A stretch of 64,000 nucleotides of DNA, from positions 132,350,895-132,414,894 of the forward strand of contig OW799234.1 of assembly GCA_941918925.1 (NCBI GenBank), written 5' to 3'. The DNA comes from Phyto melanocephala. Taxonomy: Eukaryota > Arthropoda > Insecta > Diptera > Rhinophoridae. Position numbers and translations under genes: made by a program. Positions 33,701-45,389 of the stretch are shown here, in pieces (within the stretch, counting starts at the first letter, position 1; each line of letters opens with the position of its first letter). Under the pieces are notes generated by a model. It did no database searches, was not told the origin of the DNA, and saw only the letters and a list, made by a program, of their open reading frames with translations.

Positions 33701-34205
33701 AATATTGTTAAGCAAAGCATCTTAATTCATTATCCTTTCTGTGGTTGGTTATCTATGCTTTTCGAAATGATTATTAAAAAAAACTCATTAAATAGATTTT
33801 CATTAAAAGTAGATTTTTTTAATGTGTATGTGTGCTTCTTCTTTCTTTAAGTTTTTCTTACTGCACGTGTGTTTTCCTAAATAAGAGGATTTGTAGATGG
33901 AACTTTTTCAATTATTTATTTCTTAAGAAAACGAATTATTAATTAATTAAAAAAAGAACAAGTAACTTTATTGAAATTTATATACATGCAGACGATAATA
34001 TATCATTACTCTGTGAAAAAAATAATAAACGTATACAATATTCGTGTATATAAAAAAAGATCTGAATAAGCCTTAATATTACAACTAGAACTTACGCAAG
34101 CCACTTACAAATACTTGGAAAAACAAAGCAATGCACGTTTATTTATAACGAAGCATGAGACAAAAGAGATAAATTAATTTAATAACTTGAAGCGTACCTT
34201 CTAAA
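30800..34205. other. Mostly noncoding; possible unassigned retroelement debris at 31500-32060
   Basis: The segment 31500-32060 is GC-richer than its surroundings; minus-strand pieces such as 'APRPDTNKEDMLPEDA' and 'GYSALEITVVARNLNK' look coding-like but are not recognised. An ORF at 30942-31166 (minus) is also unassigned. The rest is simple AT-rich DNA, with a CA-rich patch near 33270-33310. Confidence 0.4.
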
Positions 34206-34211
34206 TCATTA

Positions 34212-34325
34212 TAAGCGTTATGCATAATAACAAACCATGTGCTAACTAATAAAGAGAAAATTTCCTTTAGGCGAAAATAGCAGCTCTTTAGTTAGCACAC
34301 AGTTTGTTATTATGCATAACGCCTT
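34212..34325. mobile_element. Palindromic MITE family 4
   Basis: 114 bp. Arms of about 43 bp: 'TAAGCGTTATGCATAATAAC' with 'AAACCATGTGCTAACTAA' on the left and the inverse (TTAGTTAGCACACAGTTTG) on the right. Noncoding. Target duplication not resolved. Confidence 0.75.
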
Positions 34326-34329
34326 ACGT

Positions 34330-37220
34330 ATACAAATAACATCTAAAACTCTAGCCTAAAGGCAAATTTTGCAAAATTGTTAATCACGCTGAATCTATAT
34401 TCGGTTAATTTAATAGGTTTCCTAAGTGCTGTTATGTCATAATGCATTGATTTTTGTAAATTTTAAAAATGTCTAAACATTTTGCAATAAACAATACAAT
34501 TGTTTTTGCTTATTTCAGGAAACTATGATATTATAACAACACGAAATGTATGACTTCTTGTGAGGCACCAATTAAGTTGTAGGTAACCTTTGAAAACCAG
34601 GGCTGTGATGTAAAAACTGTCGCAGATAGTGTGTTAAATAGTAACGTTCCTTTTAAACTAGAATCAAAAAAATTATCATAATTACAAGAAGCAAGTGTGC
34701 CATATTCGCCTGTACCGAAACTTCTGAAGTCAGATTTCCAATAAAGATTTTGTTATAGCCTAGATATCAGATTTAATGTGTTTACTATTCATACGCTTAA
34801 ATACGGCATCAGTTTTTTCTAACGCTATTGTTGATTTTAAATTTTACGTGTTGTACATACTAAGGAGTGAGTTAGAAAAACTTAACCTTGGCCAAGCAAA
34901 TTATTATTTTTTTATATCAGATTTTATCTTTATATCATTAATTTATAATATTTTTTTTGCAAAAAAAGGACATGAAAAAATAATTAAAACTTCAAAAAAC
35001 TTCAACATGATCTTCCAGCAAAATATCAAAATATCCTTTCAAAAGCCTTTAGACAGTATAAGGACGGCTCGAACATTAAATAAAACCTGGATCAGTAAGA
35101 AAAAAGGTCTTAATGGATATTGATAAGGTAAAAGTTGTGGAACAACTCTTTCGAAGATCTTCAAACACCTGAATCCGAAAAGCTGTCTGTATTGTAAAGT
35201 ACTCTGCCCTTATAAAGGTCAGAAAGATGTAGATCGCTATACTTTTAACAAACTTAAAGCAAAACAACGAGCGAAAAAATTTAAGTCTTTTAAAAAAAAC
35301 ACACCTGTTGTGCTGTAGATAATAAAAGTTATGTTCTGGCAGAATGTTTACAACTTCCGAGTCATGATTATTATGTGGCTAATGGACAAAGTAATGTTCA
35401 CGAACAATATCGGACAAAAAAAAAACAAAAACATTTCCTTGTGTGATAAGCCATTTGCAGTTGTGACAAGCCAACTGCAGTTTTGGCAAAAGAAAAGATA
35501 ATCATTCGTGACAACAGGCACGATAAACGCAGAAATACATATTGTAATGGTTTTTCTTGTGTAGTGTTGTAGAAGTTCCCTATAGCCCTTGGTTATTTTT
35601 CGTAGCTGTCAGGGTTTCAGCGGATTTGCAAGGCATTCAAGGGAACTGCCGAATTGTTTTTAAGGCTTTTGATTAAAACACAAGGCAGGTTGTTGCCGAA
35701 TTAGTATTGTAATTTCAAGTCTGATTTCATTCAATTTTACTTGTTCTTATATACTAAGTTTGAAATTAATTCTTAACCTTTCTTACTTATTATACTTATT
35801 GACAAAGTTCTATTTGTCTTTATCGGTACCATGGATATATCAAGATTTACTCTCTCTGCAATTGTTCTAGCCAATCAGAATGTTGGTACTCATGTACTCA
35901 TTTACATCAAAACACTCAATGTGGTTTGTTTGCATTCTGATTGAGTAACATGTATTCATTTTAATGCATACTTGTCCTATATTCTAGTGAATGTGGGTTA
36001 ATTGATAAATACAGTTATTTGATCTATTGTATACTCTACTTTAATTTGGATTGTTTGTATGAATTTCAGAGTGGGCAATGTGTGTGCAGTAGACACTTGT
36101 GAGGTACACTACAATATATATTATATTATATTCCTAAAATAACACGGAATGCCTTCATATTTCTTGGTCGATTTGGCATCATGCTGTTAGTTGTTTAATA
36201 TTAGTAGTTTTAAGAGTGTTTCATTAACGAATATGAAAGTTTAACAATCGAAGAAGGAGTAACTGTTTAAACATAGTATAAGAGCGGTGGTTAAAACTTG
36301 GTTAGGGCAACAGGATTTCAATGCTGATTTTCAAACAAAATTTTCTTCAGCGATGGTCGTAATATTTAGCCGTGTTTTTTTTTTTAATCAACCTGAAAGT
36401 CACGTTAAAACCACCACTCCGGTAGTACATTTTAACTATTTTTACGCTTTTTTCGATTGTCCAACGAAGCGGTTTTGAAACAAGCATATGACTAACTTAT
36501 TTACAACAAGTACAACATTAAAAAAAATTACATGCTACAATTGGTCGATTTGTCAAAAACAACATAGATTTTGTTTTTATTTGTCTTTTTTTTTAAACTT
36601 GAACTGTGTAAACATAAAGAACTTTTGCGAAGAAAAAAATAATTCAGCAGCGCTGTCACCACCACCTGCAAATACAATTCCCCTTGAAAACCCAGGTAGT
36701 ATTAAATGCTTAAAAAAAAAACACCCCACTTGTGTCCAACTAATTAACAAAGTGTGTTTTAAGAATGTACTTCTTTAATTAAATGTTTATCGCTCATACG
36801 CATCGTTGAGCAGCGTTGATTTTAATTCGAATAATTTTATGTTTTTCTATCCATTAAAAACTTTTGCTGTTGCTCAACATTAAGAAACTTTGAAATGCAC
36901 TTACTATTTCTACATTTTTATATATTTTTATTTTTTCTTTTTTTGCATTTTTCTCTTAAATTTTTTTCTGGACAACACTACTGCAAATAATGTTTTTCTT
37001 TAATTTTTTTCTATTGTTTTCAAAGTTTGTTTTATTTAATCGAAAGCACTTTGGTACACTGAGTTTTGAGAGCAATTTTAAAGAGGAATTATTTATACAG
37101 AAACTGGTAAACGTACACATTTAAAAAAAATATTGTACAATAACAATTTTTCAGACTAATTTTTGGAAAAATTTATTTATTTTATTTGACGACTGGTCAA
37201 ACTTCCTTTATGTTTAAAAT
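34330..37220. other. No firmly recognised genes; small unassigned frames
   Basis: A 57-codon open stretch at 35149-35319 (plus) has a CxxC and a third Cys ('NPKSCLYCKVLCPYKGQKD') and a basic tail, and may be a worn protein relic. 36290-36350 has 'DFNADFQTK' then, one frame away, 'FFSDGR', weakly like a mariner first-Asp block. The rest is AT-rich. Confidence 0.35.
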
Positions 37221-37221
37221 A

Positions 37222-37620
37222 AAAAAAGAAAAAACAAGTAGAACTGCTGCATTCGTCCATACCGAATCTGATCATCATGTAATTAGGTTTAATGAATACA
37301 ACGTAGCGTAGCTCGGATTTCGTATTTAATGTAAAATGCAATTTTGCTTTATTATTGCCGACGCCATTTTGAAATTTGAATTTTATATTTCTACTAATAG
37401 TTATAATAGCCAAGCCCTTTCATTTTATACTGAAAACTATTGATGGGGTTAAAGCAAAAAAATGTCTGCCATTTTGTTTTAGACGCCAACTTGGATTTTA
37501 TATTTCTATTCATAGTGTTGAGGTCTATGTCAAATTTCCTGCAGGGGCTTTCTTGCATACAAAAACGTTTTAAAACAACAAAATGCACAACTTTTATTAC
37601 AATGTACTTTTTGTTTCTAC
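37222..37620 (-). mobile_element. Degraded HINE-related repeat
   Basis: Starts 'AACAAGTAGAACTGCTGCAT' then 'TCGTCCATACCGAATCTGAT', the worn inverse of a HINE 3' end with its hairpin. Further in it shares 'TCTGCCATTTTGTTTTAGA'-type blocks with 7.0 kb. No coding. Confidence 0.5.
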
Positions 37621-37622
37621 AT

Positions 37623-38032
37623 CCCAGCAAAAAAAGACATGCAAAAGGAATAGTAAATGCATGAGTTCAACTGATGATGAAGTGGTGCAATTTGATGATG
37701 AAACATGCATAATTTTAACATCAACATCAATCATTGGAGAGCATGTGTTAATGTGAATATATTAATACATTTTACTCAATTCCAATTAGTGCATGGAACG
37801 CATGCACAGTAGATGAAAAGACACCCATGTTTCATGAGGTTATAATGTCTATTTACATAAATCATTCAAGATTTTTTGCATGCACTTGCACGTACTTTGA
37901 AGCACATTATTAAAAGGTAACTATTTTGTATTTGGACAAGGCATGCTTCATGCCTTCTTTGCGCTTATGAATTAGAAGAAATGGAAAATGTTATTCGCAT
38001 TGAACTAGTGGACTGTTTTTTTTTTTGCTGGG
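37623..38032 (-). mobile_element. MITE family 2, copy b (TIR CCCAGCAAAAAA)
   Basis: 'CCCAGCAAAAAAAGACATGC' on the left, 'TTTTTTTTGCTGGG' on the right; AT on both outer sides. 410 bp, noncoding. 'GAGTTCAACTGATGATGAAG' near 37663 is the inverse of sequence in copy a. The centre is rich in ATGAATGCAT-like strings. Confidence 0.75.
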
Positions 38033-38340
38033 ATACATTAAAAAACAATTTAAAACAAATTTAGCTTTAGTCACATACAATTGTCTCTACAATTTTATAA
38101 TCAGTACATATACTTATTCTTTTAAATCAGTCAGTTCATTTTTGTTATAGTAAAGAGTAAAGTGCCAATAAAGAACATATTCCGTCAGTTGTGTAAATCC
38201 TTCGTAAGCCATTGAAGAAACTTAGATAACAGTTCTGCTTTGTGTCAGAAAAAAGTTCTGGCTCATCCACATAGTTTGCAAACAATATTGTGCGGGTATC
38301 AAAGGGGACCTAACCGAAATCACTTTATTCGGTCCATATA

Positions 38341-38705
38341 AAGGGTGGTTAAATTTTATGGGCCGATGTTTATTTTGAATAAAACACAAATTATTTATGA
38401 AATTAATGTAATTTCTTTTGATTATGATAATATTGGTATGTTTCAATTATGTATGGAACACATTTCATACAGACAATTTCACAATTCTTCCTTTTATGGA
38501 CGAATTTAAACGATTATGTCGACCAAAAAAAATCATGAAATGCACGAAATGCATTTTGCTTTTAATGCTTATTTTCATAATAAGCCTGAACAACTTTAAC
38601 GCGTTGCTCGATTGCGTATCTTTCCATGGATCAAATTGAGTTAGTCTGAAATTGCGAAAAGTGAAATGAAATACAGAAAAATACTTGAAGTGTCATTCAC
38701 ATTCA
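38341..38705 (-). mobile_element. Internally deleted mariner-like element
   Basis: The low end is a TIR 'GGGTGGTTAAATTTTATGGG' followed by the 3' UTR also seen inverted at 58.9 kb. From 38630 downward the minus strand encodes 'MERYAIEQRVKVVQAYYENK', the N-terminal HTH, then 'KQNAFRAFHDFF' and an eroded continuation; the catalytic domain is deleted. The 5' TIR is lost. It is the same family as 58397-58999. Confidence 0.75.
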
Positions 38706-38749
38706 ACCTCATTGGGTACGAACTTGTACTTGTTTGCAGGCATTTCGTT

Positions 38750-39175
38750 TTTAATTATTAGATTTGATTTAGGAGTCAGTAGCGTGTCCAAAATTTTTTT
38801 AGAAGTTTGGAAAACTTTATACTTTTAAAAACACATAAATATTCCGTAACTTTTGCTTATAACTTTGCCGATTAGTGACAGATTTTGTAGTGCTAAAATG
38901 TTATGATTTTTTAAGTAAAAATTTAAAAACAGAAGCGCCCTTGTTAATTTGCTTATATCTCAGAAAGTTATGGAGTAATTGAGCTGTACTTCAATAGCAA
39001 TTCATTTTCGAAAATTGTTAAAAGACAGATATCACATACAGATCTGTGCAATATGTGGGAACTTTTCAAAGTTGATATTCACGGATGGACATAGTTTAAG
39101 CATTCCCCTATGTAATAACATTCAGAAAATGTAAACTTTATGAGGTCAGAAACGAATATTGTGGAAATTATAACC
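38750..39175 (-). mobile_element. Degraded HINE, 5' half
   Basis: The high-coordinate part keeps the inverse of a HINE 5' end: 'CGGATGGACATAGTTTAAGC', 'TTCAGAAAATGTAAACTTTA', 'TGAGGTCAGAAACGAATATT' and a worn terminus. No coding. Confidence 0.55.
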
Positions 39176-39179
39176 GCCA

Positions 39180-40388
39180 CGAAAAAGCCATTTTAACCCT
39201 TGACTCTACAGCTTAAGGGCTTAAAAATAAAATTAGTTAATCAAAACCGTTATTCAAACCTTTTTTTAATAAATTAATTTAGTAGCAGTAAACAAGGGAC
39301 TCTTACTTTTCTTGGACACAAACTTCTTAAACTTGATTAGAATTCAAAAAAGTCATAAATTTAAGAAATTGTTTGCGCTTTTGTATTTTCTTAATCAAAT
39401 TCTGTACGAGAGTAACTAAATTTGTAAAAAATAAGTTACAAAAATATTAAAAGTAGCAGTCGCAGTCATATAGATAGAATTAAATATCACACGAATTAAT
39501 TAATTCCACCAAATGGAGGTTTCTTTGTGTAACATATGGAATGACATATTTGTCGCCATTGTTGCTGGTGTAGGATACAAACAGCCATTAATATGCATCA
39601 ACTAAGTAATAATCTGGTAAATTAATTTAAAAAATGGTTTTTGTTGGTCTTATTGTTCTGCCAAATGTAATAAATCACATCAAAACAAGTCTTCAAATTT
39701 CTAAATAAAATATAATTGTATGTTTGTGTTTGTGTTTCTTTTTAAAGTTTGAAGACTTTTTTCTGCTTCCTTGTTTGGCAAAACTTTATTTTTAAAAGAA
39801 ATTGTTTCTTAAACATTTTATGAATATTTATAAATTTTTTATTAAAACGAACATTTATTTAAAACAAAATAAAAATTGTTTTGGAAACTTCTTCTTAAAT
39901 AAATGAAAATACTTTGAATGTACAAAAAGAAAATAAATTAATGAAATGTAAATTTCTTGTAAATTTTAAAACAGAAAATTAAAAGCAATATAGAAGTTAA
40001 TACTTTTAATTCTTTTAAAAATGTTATCTGTGGCGAGTGAACAGAGCTGGAGAGCAAACTCTTTATTCGGAAACACATGTCTTGTGCAAGTACAGAATGT
40101 TTTATAGAATGTACGGGAATTGAAATAAAAAATATGTTTAAGGCACAAAGTTATTGTAAAACTAAGGCAAGGATAAATATTTGAACTAAAATGATAAAGT
40201 TTAAATTTTTAAATTAAATAAATTTAAAAAAAGTACTGTGGAAAATAAGTCATCTGAGAATTTTTAAAATAAATAGAATTTCTCAATTAAAAATATTTAA
40301 GTTTAACGATAAAAGCAAAAGCAATTAAAATCGCTGCTGACAGTTGAAGTGTCCTACCAAATTTTTGGTCTCAAAAAATATAAATATT
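39180..40388. other. AT-rich stretch without recognised genes
   Basis: Nothing supported beyond homopolymer runs and a short (TGTTTG)n tract near 39722. Confidence 0.5.
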
Positions 40389-40391
40389 TAC

Positions 40392-40536
40392 ATTCGTGAG
40401 GCACATTACGGCATTCGAACGTCATCGATAATTAAAATCCTGGTTAGAATCACTATACCAAAAGCACAGCGAACTCAAAGATTCCAGCAAAATTTCAATC
40501 GTGATCGAGTGCCGTAATTTACCCCAAGGTACATTG
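40392..40536. mobile_element. MITE family 5, copy 1 (ATTACGGCATTCGA ends)
   Basis: Left 'ACATTACGGCATTCGAACGT', right inverse of 'GGGGTAAATTACGGCACTCG'. About 145 bp, noncoding. A second copy in opposite orientation is at 45136-45268. Confidence 0.7.
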
Positions 40537-40539
40537 TTG

Positions 40540-41805
40540 CAAATCTTTTTAAGTATTTAGAAATGGTTTGCACAATTCCTTTTTAAATAAAATCTGTAGA
40601 CAATATTTTCTATTCCTTTTGTCTAAGATCGTTCATATGACAAATTCAATTTTTTAACCAGTTCCTTGCACATCATCTTGTGCCAAAAATTGTTTAACTT
40701 AAACTTAATCTAGAAACTGTGTTTGGTCAGTTTCAAAATAACCACTTTTTATGTGTCAGGTCGCGGGCATCACCTTGCTTTGATCCAACCGGTTGGGATT
40801 TAACTATTTGTTGGCTTTTTTCCAAACATAAGCCCTACTGTTCGAGCAAAATATTATAGATTTGTGACTCAACTACAATTAAAATATTTTTTCCCAAACT
40901 AAAAATCAAAAATCAAATAGTTGTAATCGAACTAAAGTTTTTAACGTTTTCTTTTCTTAAAAAAATTTACCTTGATTTAAAGATTGGCTCGTACAAAATT
41001 TTGAGTGGTTTTTGTACACAAATTAAACCCCTTTTAAATATCTTTAGCAATAAACAAATTGTAAAATTTTTGGGAGTTTTACTCAAAATAATAAATAAAT
41101 AAAATAAATAATAACAAAATACATTTAATTTGATTCTAAATTTATCTCAAACAAACTTATATTTGAACCGTTCTCACCATGACTTTAATAACTTTTTTGC
41201 CTAATAGATAGATTTACAACTGAACAAAACAAAAAACAGAATAATATAATTTCATTTTTTAAATCAGTGATCAATTATTTTAACGCAAAGACATTTTAAA
41301 GTAAGAAATTAGTTTCTGACCAAATTTTCACAAAACCACGATTTTTAAATATTGCATAAGAATTATAAAAAAAAATTATTTTGAGGACATTATCATATGC
41401 TTTACGATCAAAATACTGAAGAACAGAACAACACTGAAATAGAACTACGTTGGTATAAAATAAATTTGACTCAGAACAGAGACCAAATAGAAGATGAGAA
41501 CTGAAATAGAATATTCAAAACATATATCGATTTTTTGATAGTAGACCTGAAGCAAAGAAAATCTTTAAGTTTTAATGTTCTGTAATGAATATAGTTCACA
41601 TGTATTAACAAACTCGCCTTTAAAGAAGGTCTATGCTCTTTAGATTGCTTTTAGGTAACATTGCTGTTTATAATTTTTGCGTGCTTTGTATGTGTTCTAT
41701 TATAATCTCTGTTTATGTTTAGGTTTACCGTTTTTGATTTACTTATCGATTTTTGTTTTAAGACGCTACTTTGTTTGAAAACGCAAATAACGAAATGAGC
41801 TGTAG
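40540..41805. other. AT-rich stretch without recognised genes
   Basis: No feature supported. A GC-richer string near 40758-40796 is too short to interpret. Confidence 0.5.
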
Positions 41806-41807
41806 AG

Positions 41808-43292
41808 AACAAGTAAGACCGCGTAAGAACGTGTAGTCATGCAATAACAGTAGTTTGTATCACCATTCATCTCATATGAAATACGTATGTACATACATAT
41901 ATAAAAACATCGCATTGTAAAATTATAAATTTACGTAAGTATGTATGTATGTTAAAAAAAAAAGAAAAACAATTTAAAAAAATAATAAAAAAAAATTAAA
42001 AAAAAAATTTAAGAAAAAAAATTAATATAAATAATAAATATAAAACAAAAAAAAAATTAAAAACAAAAAAAAATTTAAAAAAAAAATTTAAAAAAAAAAT
42101 TTAAAAAAAAAATTATAAAAAAATTAAAAAAAAAAATCAAAAAAATTTTTTTTGGCTCAGCTGGGATTCGATGCCATGCTTACTCTAAGCAGTATACATG
42201 TTTGTATGTATGCATGTTGTTGTTATACCCTTCACCTGTGGTGCACAAGGGTATATATAGCTTTGTCATTCCGTTTGTAATTTCTACAATTTTCATTTCC
42301 GACCCCATAAAGTATATATTTTCTGAAAGCTTATGAATAGAGGAGTCGATTAAGCCCTGACCGTCTGTCCGTCTATCCGTCTGTCCGTCTGCCCGTCTGT
42401 CCGTGTGTTGGTTGAAATCAAGTTTTAGAAGCAACTATATGTTCCTCAGATCTGTATATGGTATCAATCTCTTGGAAATATCCAGGAATGAATCGCTATT
42501 GAAATTCAGGACAATCGCCCCATAACTTTCTGAGATATGAGCAAAAAACCACGACCACCTCGTTTTTTTTCACAATTACAACAACAACATACATACATAC
42601 ATACATACATGTAAAAAACATACCAAACAAAAAAAAATTACAAAAAAAAAATATTAAAAATAAGAAAAAAATAATAAAAAAAACTACAAAAAAAAAATTT
42701 TTCTAAAAAAATTTTTTAAAAAAATTTTAAAAAAATTTAAAAAAAATATAAAAAAAATAATAAAATATAAATAATATATTAAATAAAATAAAATAAAATT
42801 TTTTTGGCTCAGCTGGGATTCGATGCCACATTTATTCTAACGTGTATGCACGTATTTTATATGGGATGAATGGTGATACAAACAATTGTTATTGCATGAC
42901 TACACGTTGTGAAGGGTATATAAGATTCGGCACGGCCGAATATAGCACTGTTACTTGTTATAATGTTGTTTTTGTAAAAAAAAAATCGAGGTGGTCGTGG
43001 TTTTTTGCTCATATCTCAGTTGTTTATGTACCGATGTTTCTGATTTTTAATACCGATCTACTCCCGACTATTTCTGACATTTTAATACCTCACCTGGGTC
43101 CAGGCGATATCGGGGGACTTCAAAAAGTTGATTTCAACATACACACGGACAGACTGACAGAGCTTAATCGACTCCCCTATTCATAAGCTTTCAGAAAATA
43201 TATACTTTATGGGGTCGGAAATGAAAATTGTAGAAATTTCACACGGAATGACAAACCTATATATACCCTTTTTCACTGTGTGAAGGGTATAA
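41808..43292 (-). mobile_element. HINE-2 (outer copy), split by another HINE
   Basis: The 3' half (41808-42222) starts 'AACAAGTAAGACCGCGTAAG', has lost its terminal hairpin, and carries the A-rich tract (41950-42150) and the tRNA-like block (42153-42176). The 5' half (42960-43292) has 'CGAGGTGGTCGTGG', 'CCTATTCATAAGCTTTCAGA', 'TATACTTTATGGGGTCGGAA' and the hairpin terminus 'CACTGTGTGAAGGGTATAAA'. Between them sits a complete HINE in the opposite orientation (42223-42959). Confidence 0.8.
42223..42959 (+). mobile_element. HINE-2b, inserted in HINE-2, with inverted internal module
   Basis: 5' 'TTATACCCTTCACCTGTGGT' hairpin, then 'CCGACCCCATAAAGTATATA', a (CCGTCTGT)n tract (42360-42408), (ACAT)n (42587-42612), an A-rich tract, the tRNA-like block in inverted order (42805-42828), the 3' hairpin 'ATTCGGCACGGCCGAAT' and 'GTTACTTGTT'. 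Relative to its own ends, the A/T tract plus tRNA-like block runs opposite to that in HINE-1, -2 and -3. Confidence 0.8.
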
Positions 43293-43294
43293 AA

Positions 43295-44350
43295 ATATGT
43301 CCAGTGATGTTTAATTAATTTTAGTGAGTGTATTGCTTTTTTAGTTTTGTTATGTTTACACTAAAACATAGTGATTGGAAGTAGTGTGAAATAGAACACT
43401 TAACTTTTGGAACATTTTACGCAGCTCTTTGTTTACAAAAAACATTTATTTTCACTGCCTTTTGTTTCCAAACAAAATATGTGGAAAAAAGCTGTCATTT
43501 TTATTAAATGATTGTTGGGTAATAAATGTTAAAGTCCTAAAAGATGGATGCCACTAATAGTTAAACATTAAAAAGTAATAAAAAGAAAATTGTTTAAAAC
43601 GGTCTTGACTCATGGTTTTTACGCCATATTATAAAGTCTTAATACTTTTATTCTTCAACTGTTCATTTAAGAAATATTTAAAAATATTTTTTTTTTTTAA
43701 TTTCTTTTAAATTCCCCTGATTTTATTTAGTGAAAACAAAATATTAAATAGCGTAAAGCTAATAAACGTTAATATCTTAAAGTATACCATTAGTTCAACA
43801 TTAAAAAGTAATAAAAATAAAGTTGTAAACCACGTTTTTGACAAACCATTTTTGAGTTGCTACTAAGTTGCATGATTCCGTGTAATTATATTAAACATTT
43901 ATATTTATAAAATCCCACCTTATTTTAGCAAATTTAGTTTTATCTCTATTAGTCATCAACGTAAAATGTCTTCTTCCACCTGCTCACAATAATACATAAG
44001 TTTTGAAGATGTAACTTGATGTTGGCGTTGCTGTTGTTTTTTTATTGTTTACTTTGTAAATGCTTTAGTATTGTTGTCTGACTTAACGGCTGGTTTTGGC
44101 ATGTTTACATAAGAAATTCGTAATAGCAATCAACTATCACTTGGCCAATACATTTTATTTATATCGATACTAACGTTCAAAAAACAAAGACTGCAAAATA
44201 TTTTTTTGTCTGGGCCTAAAATATTTTATCCTCCTTCTACACTCCTTCTAAGTATATACAAAGTAGGATAAGCATTCCATAGAAATTAGGTAAAGCCAAA
44301 TACAAACAACCCAGGTATGGACAACTGACGTTTAACAAAATATTAAACCA
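43295..44350. other. AT-rich stretch without recognised genes
   Basis: No feature supported. 'AATAAACGTTAATATCTTAA' near 43760 and the related 'AATAAATGTTAAAGTCCTAA' near 43520, each followed by 'TTAAACATTAAAAAGTAATAAAA'-like sequence, suggest an old ~240-bp duplication. Confidence 0.4.
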
Positions 44351-44690
44351 CTTTTTATATCCTTCACAGGAGAGTTTAAAATGGTATATTTAAGTTTGTC
44401 GTTCCTTTTTTAATTTCTACGGTAAAGTAAATATATTCGGAATCCTTATAGGTTAAGAAGTTTATTTAGTCTTGTCCGTCTGTCCGTTCGTGTGAGCGTT
44501 TAAATCAAGTTTTTGATGTCCCTATATATTCCACAAACTCGTATGTGTTATTAACTTTTCAGAAATCTGCAATTTGTTCCATCAGCGGTTGCGATATAAG
44601 CATAAATCATATGTATCTCTGTTTTTCACTTAGATTGCAATAACAAAATTCCTTTAAAAACAACAAGAAAAACAGACGTTACTGAACTAA

Positions 44691-44931
44691 TATATCTGTG
44701 GCTTAGAGCTAAAAGGGCCAATGTCACTTTTTTGCGTTTTAGAGTTTTGTTTTCTTTCTCTTTTTCATTATGTTAAAATAGCTAAAGTCATACTTAACTC
44801 AGAACAGCTTCATAAATAAAATGCTGGCCAATGTCTCTATGAAAGCCTCTATAAAAGTTAAACTTCATTTCAAATTTTCGCAAAAGTAAATATTTTGACA
44901 TTGACCCTTTTAGCTCCAAGCCACAGATATA
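44691..44931. mobile_element. MITE family 1, copy 2
   Basis: 'TATATCTGTGGCTTAGAGCT' on the left and 'AGCTCCAAGCCACAGATATA' on the right, nearly perfect inverted arms. 241 bp, nested in HINE-4. The inner 'GCTAAAAGGGCCAATGTCAC' is identical to copy 1. Confidence 0.85.
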
Positions 44932-45135
44932 TGGATGTGGGTATGTATAATGGTAAACAATTTTTGGGTTTTTGTTGTAGTAAGTATATTTTTTATGCCT
45001 ATTACTGTGTACGAATATATTTAATGCGAAAGTTCTCATTTTTTTACTGTACGTTGCACGAACATGATCACACGGAACTAGAAGTTATGTACCTACATGA
45101 TGACATGCCATGAATTAGCACCTGCAAAGATTGAC

Positions 45136-45268
45136 CGGGGGTCAATTTACTGCATTCGATCACGATCGAAATTTTACTGAAATGATCGAGTTGCTGAGCT
45201 TTAGGTATAGAGATTCTAATAAGAATTTTCGAATTTCGATCACGTTCGAATGCCGTAATTTGCCCCCA
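45136..45268. mobile_element. MITE family 5, copy 2
   Basis: 'GGGGGTCAATTTACTGCATT' left, 'GAATGCCGTAATTTGCCCCC' right. The arms also contain paired GATCACGATCGAAAT-type sequence. Nested in HINE-4. Confidence 0.75.
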
Positions 45269-45389
45269 GGTTTAAATCGGTTTCACAAACAATTTATATC
45301 TGTGCATAGGCTTATCGTTGAGTATCTACAGTTCGAAGGGTATATTAAGATATGGCACAGCCGAATATAGCAATCTTACTTGTCACTTC

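Larger units (their letters stand above)
44352..45383 (+). mobile_element. HINE-4: Helentron-like element carrying two MITEs
   Basis: 5' 'TTTTATATCCTTCACAGGAG', 'TCTTGTCCGTCTGTCCGTTC', 'CTGTACGTTGCACGAACATG' (45047-45066), and 3' 'GAAGGGTATATTAAGATATG' with 'GCACAGCCGAATATAG' and 'CTTACTTGT'. MITE family 1 (44691-44931) and family 5 (45136-45268) lie inside it, so it is older than both. Confidence 0.75.

Noticed and set aside
36286..36480. Mariner first-Asp-like block near 36320-36350
   Set aside because: Match is limited to about 14 residues across a frameshift, with no other mariner block or TIR nearby.
43511..43521. 'GATTGTTGGGTA', like a MITE family 2 right end
   Set aside because: No CCCAGCA left end or shared internal sequence upstream.
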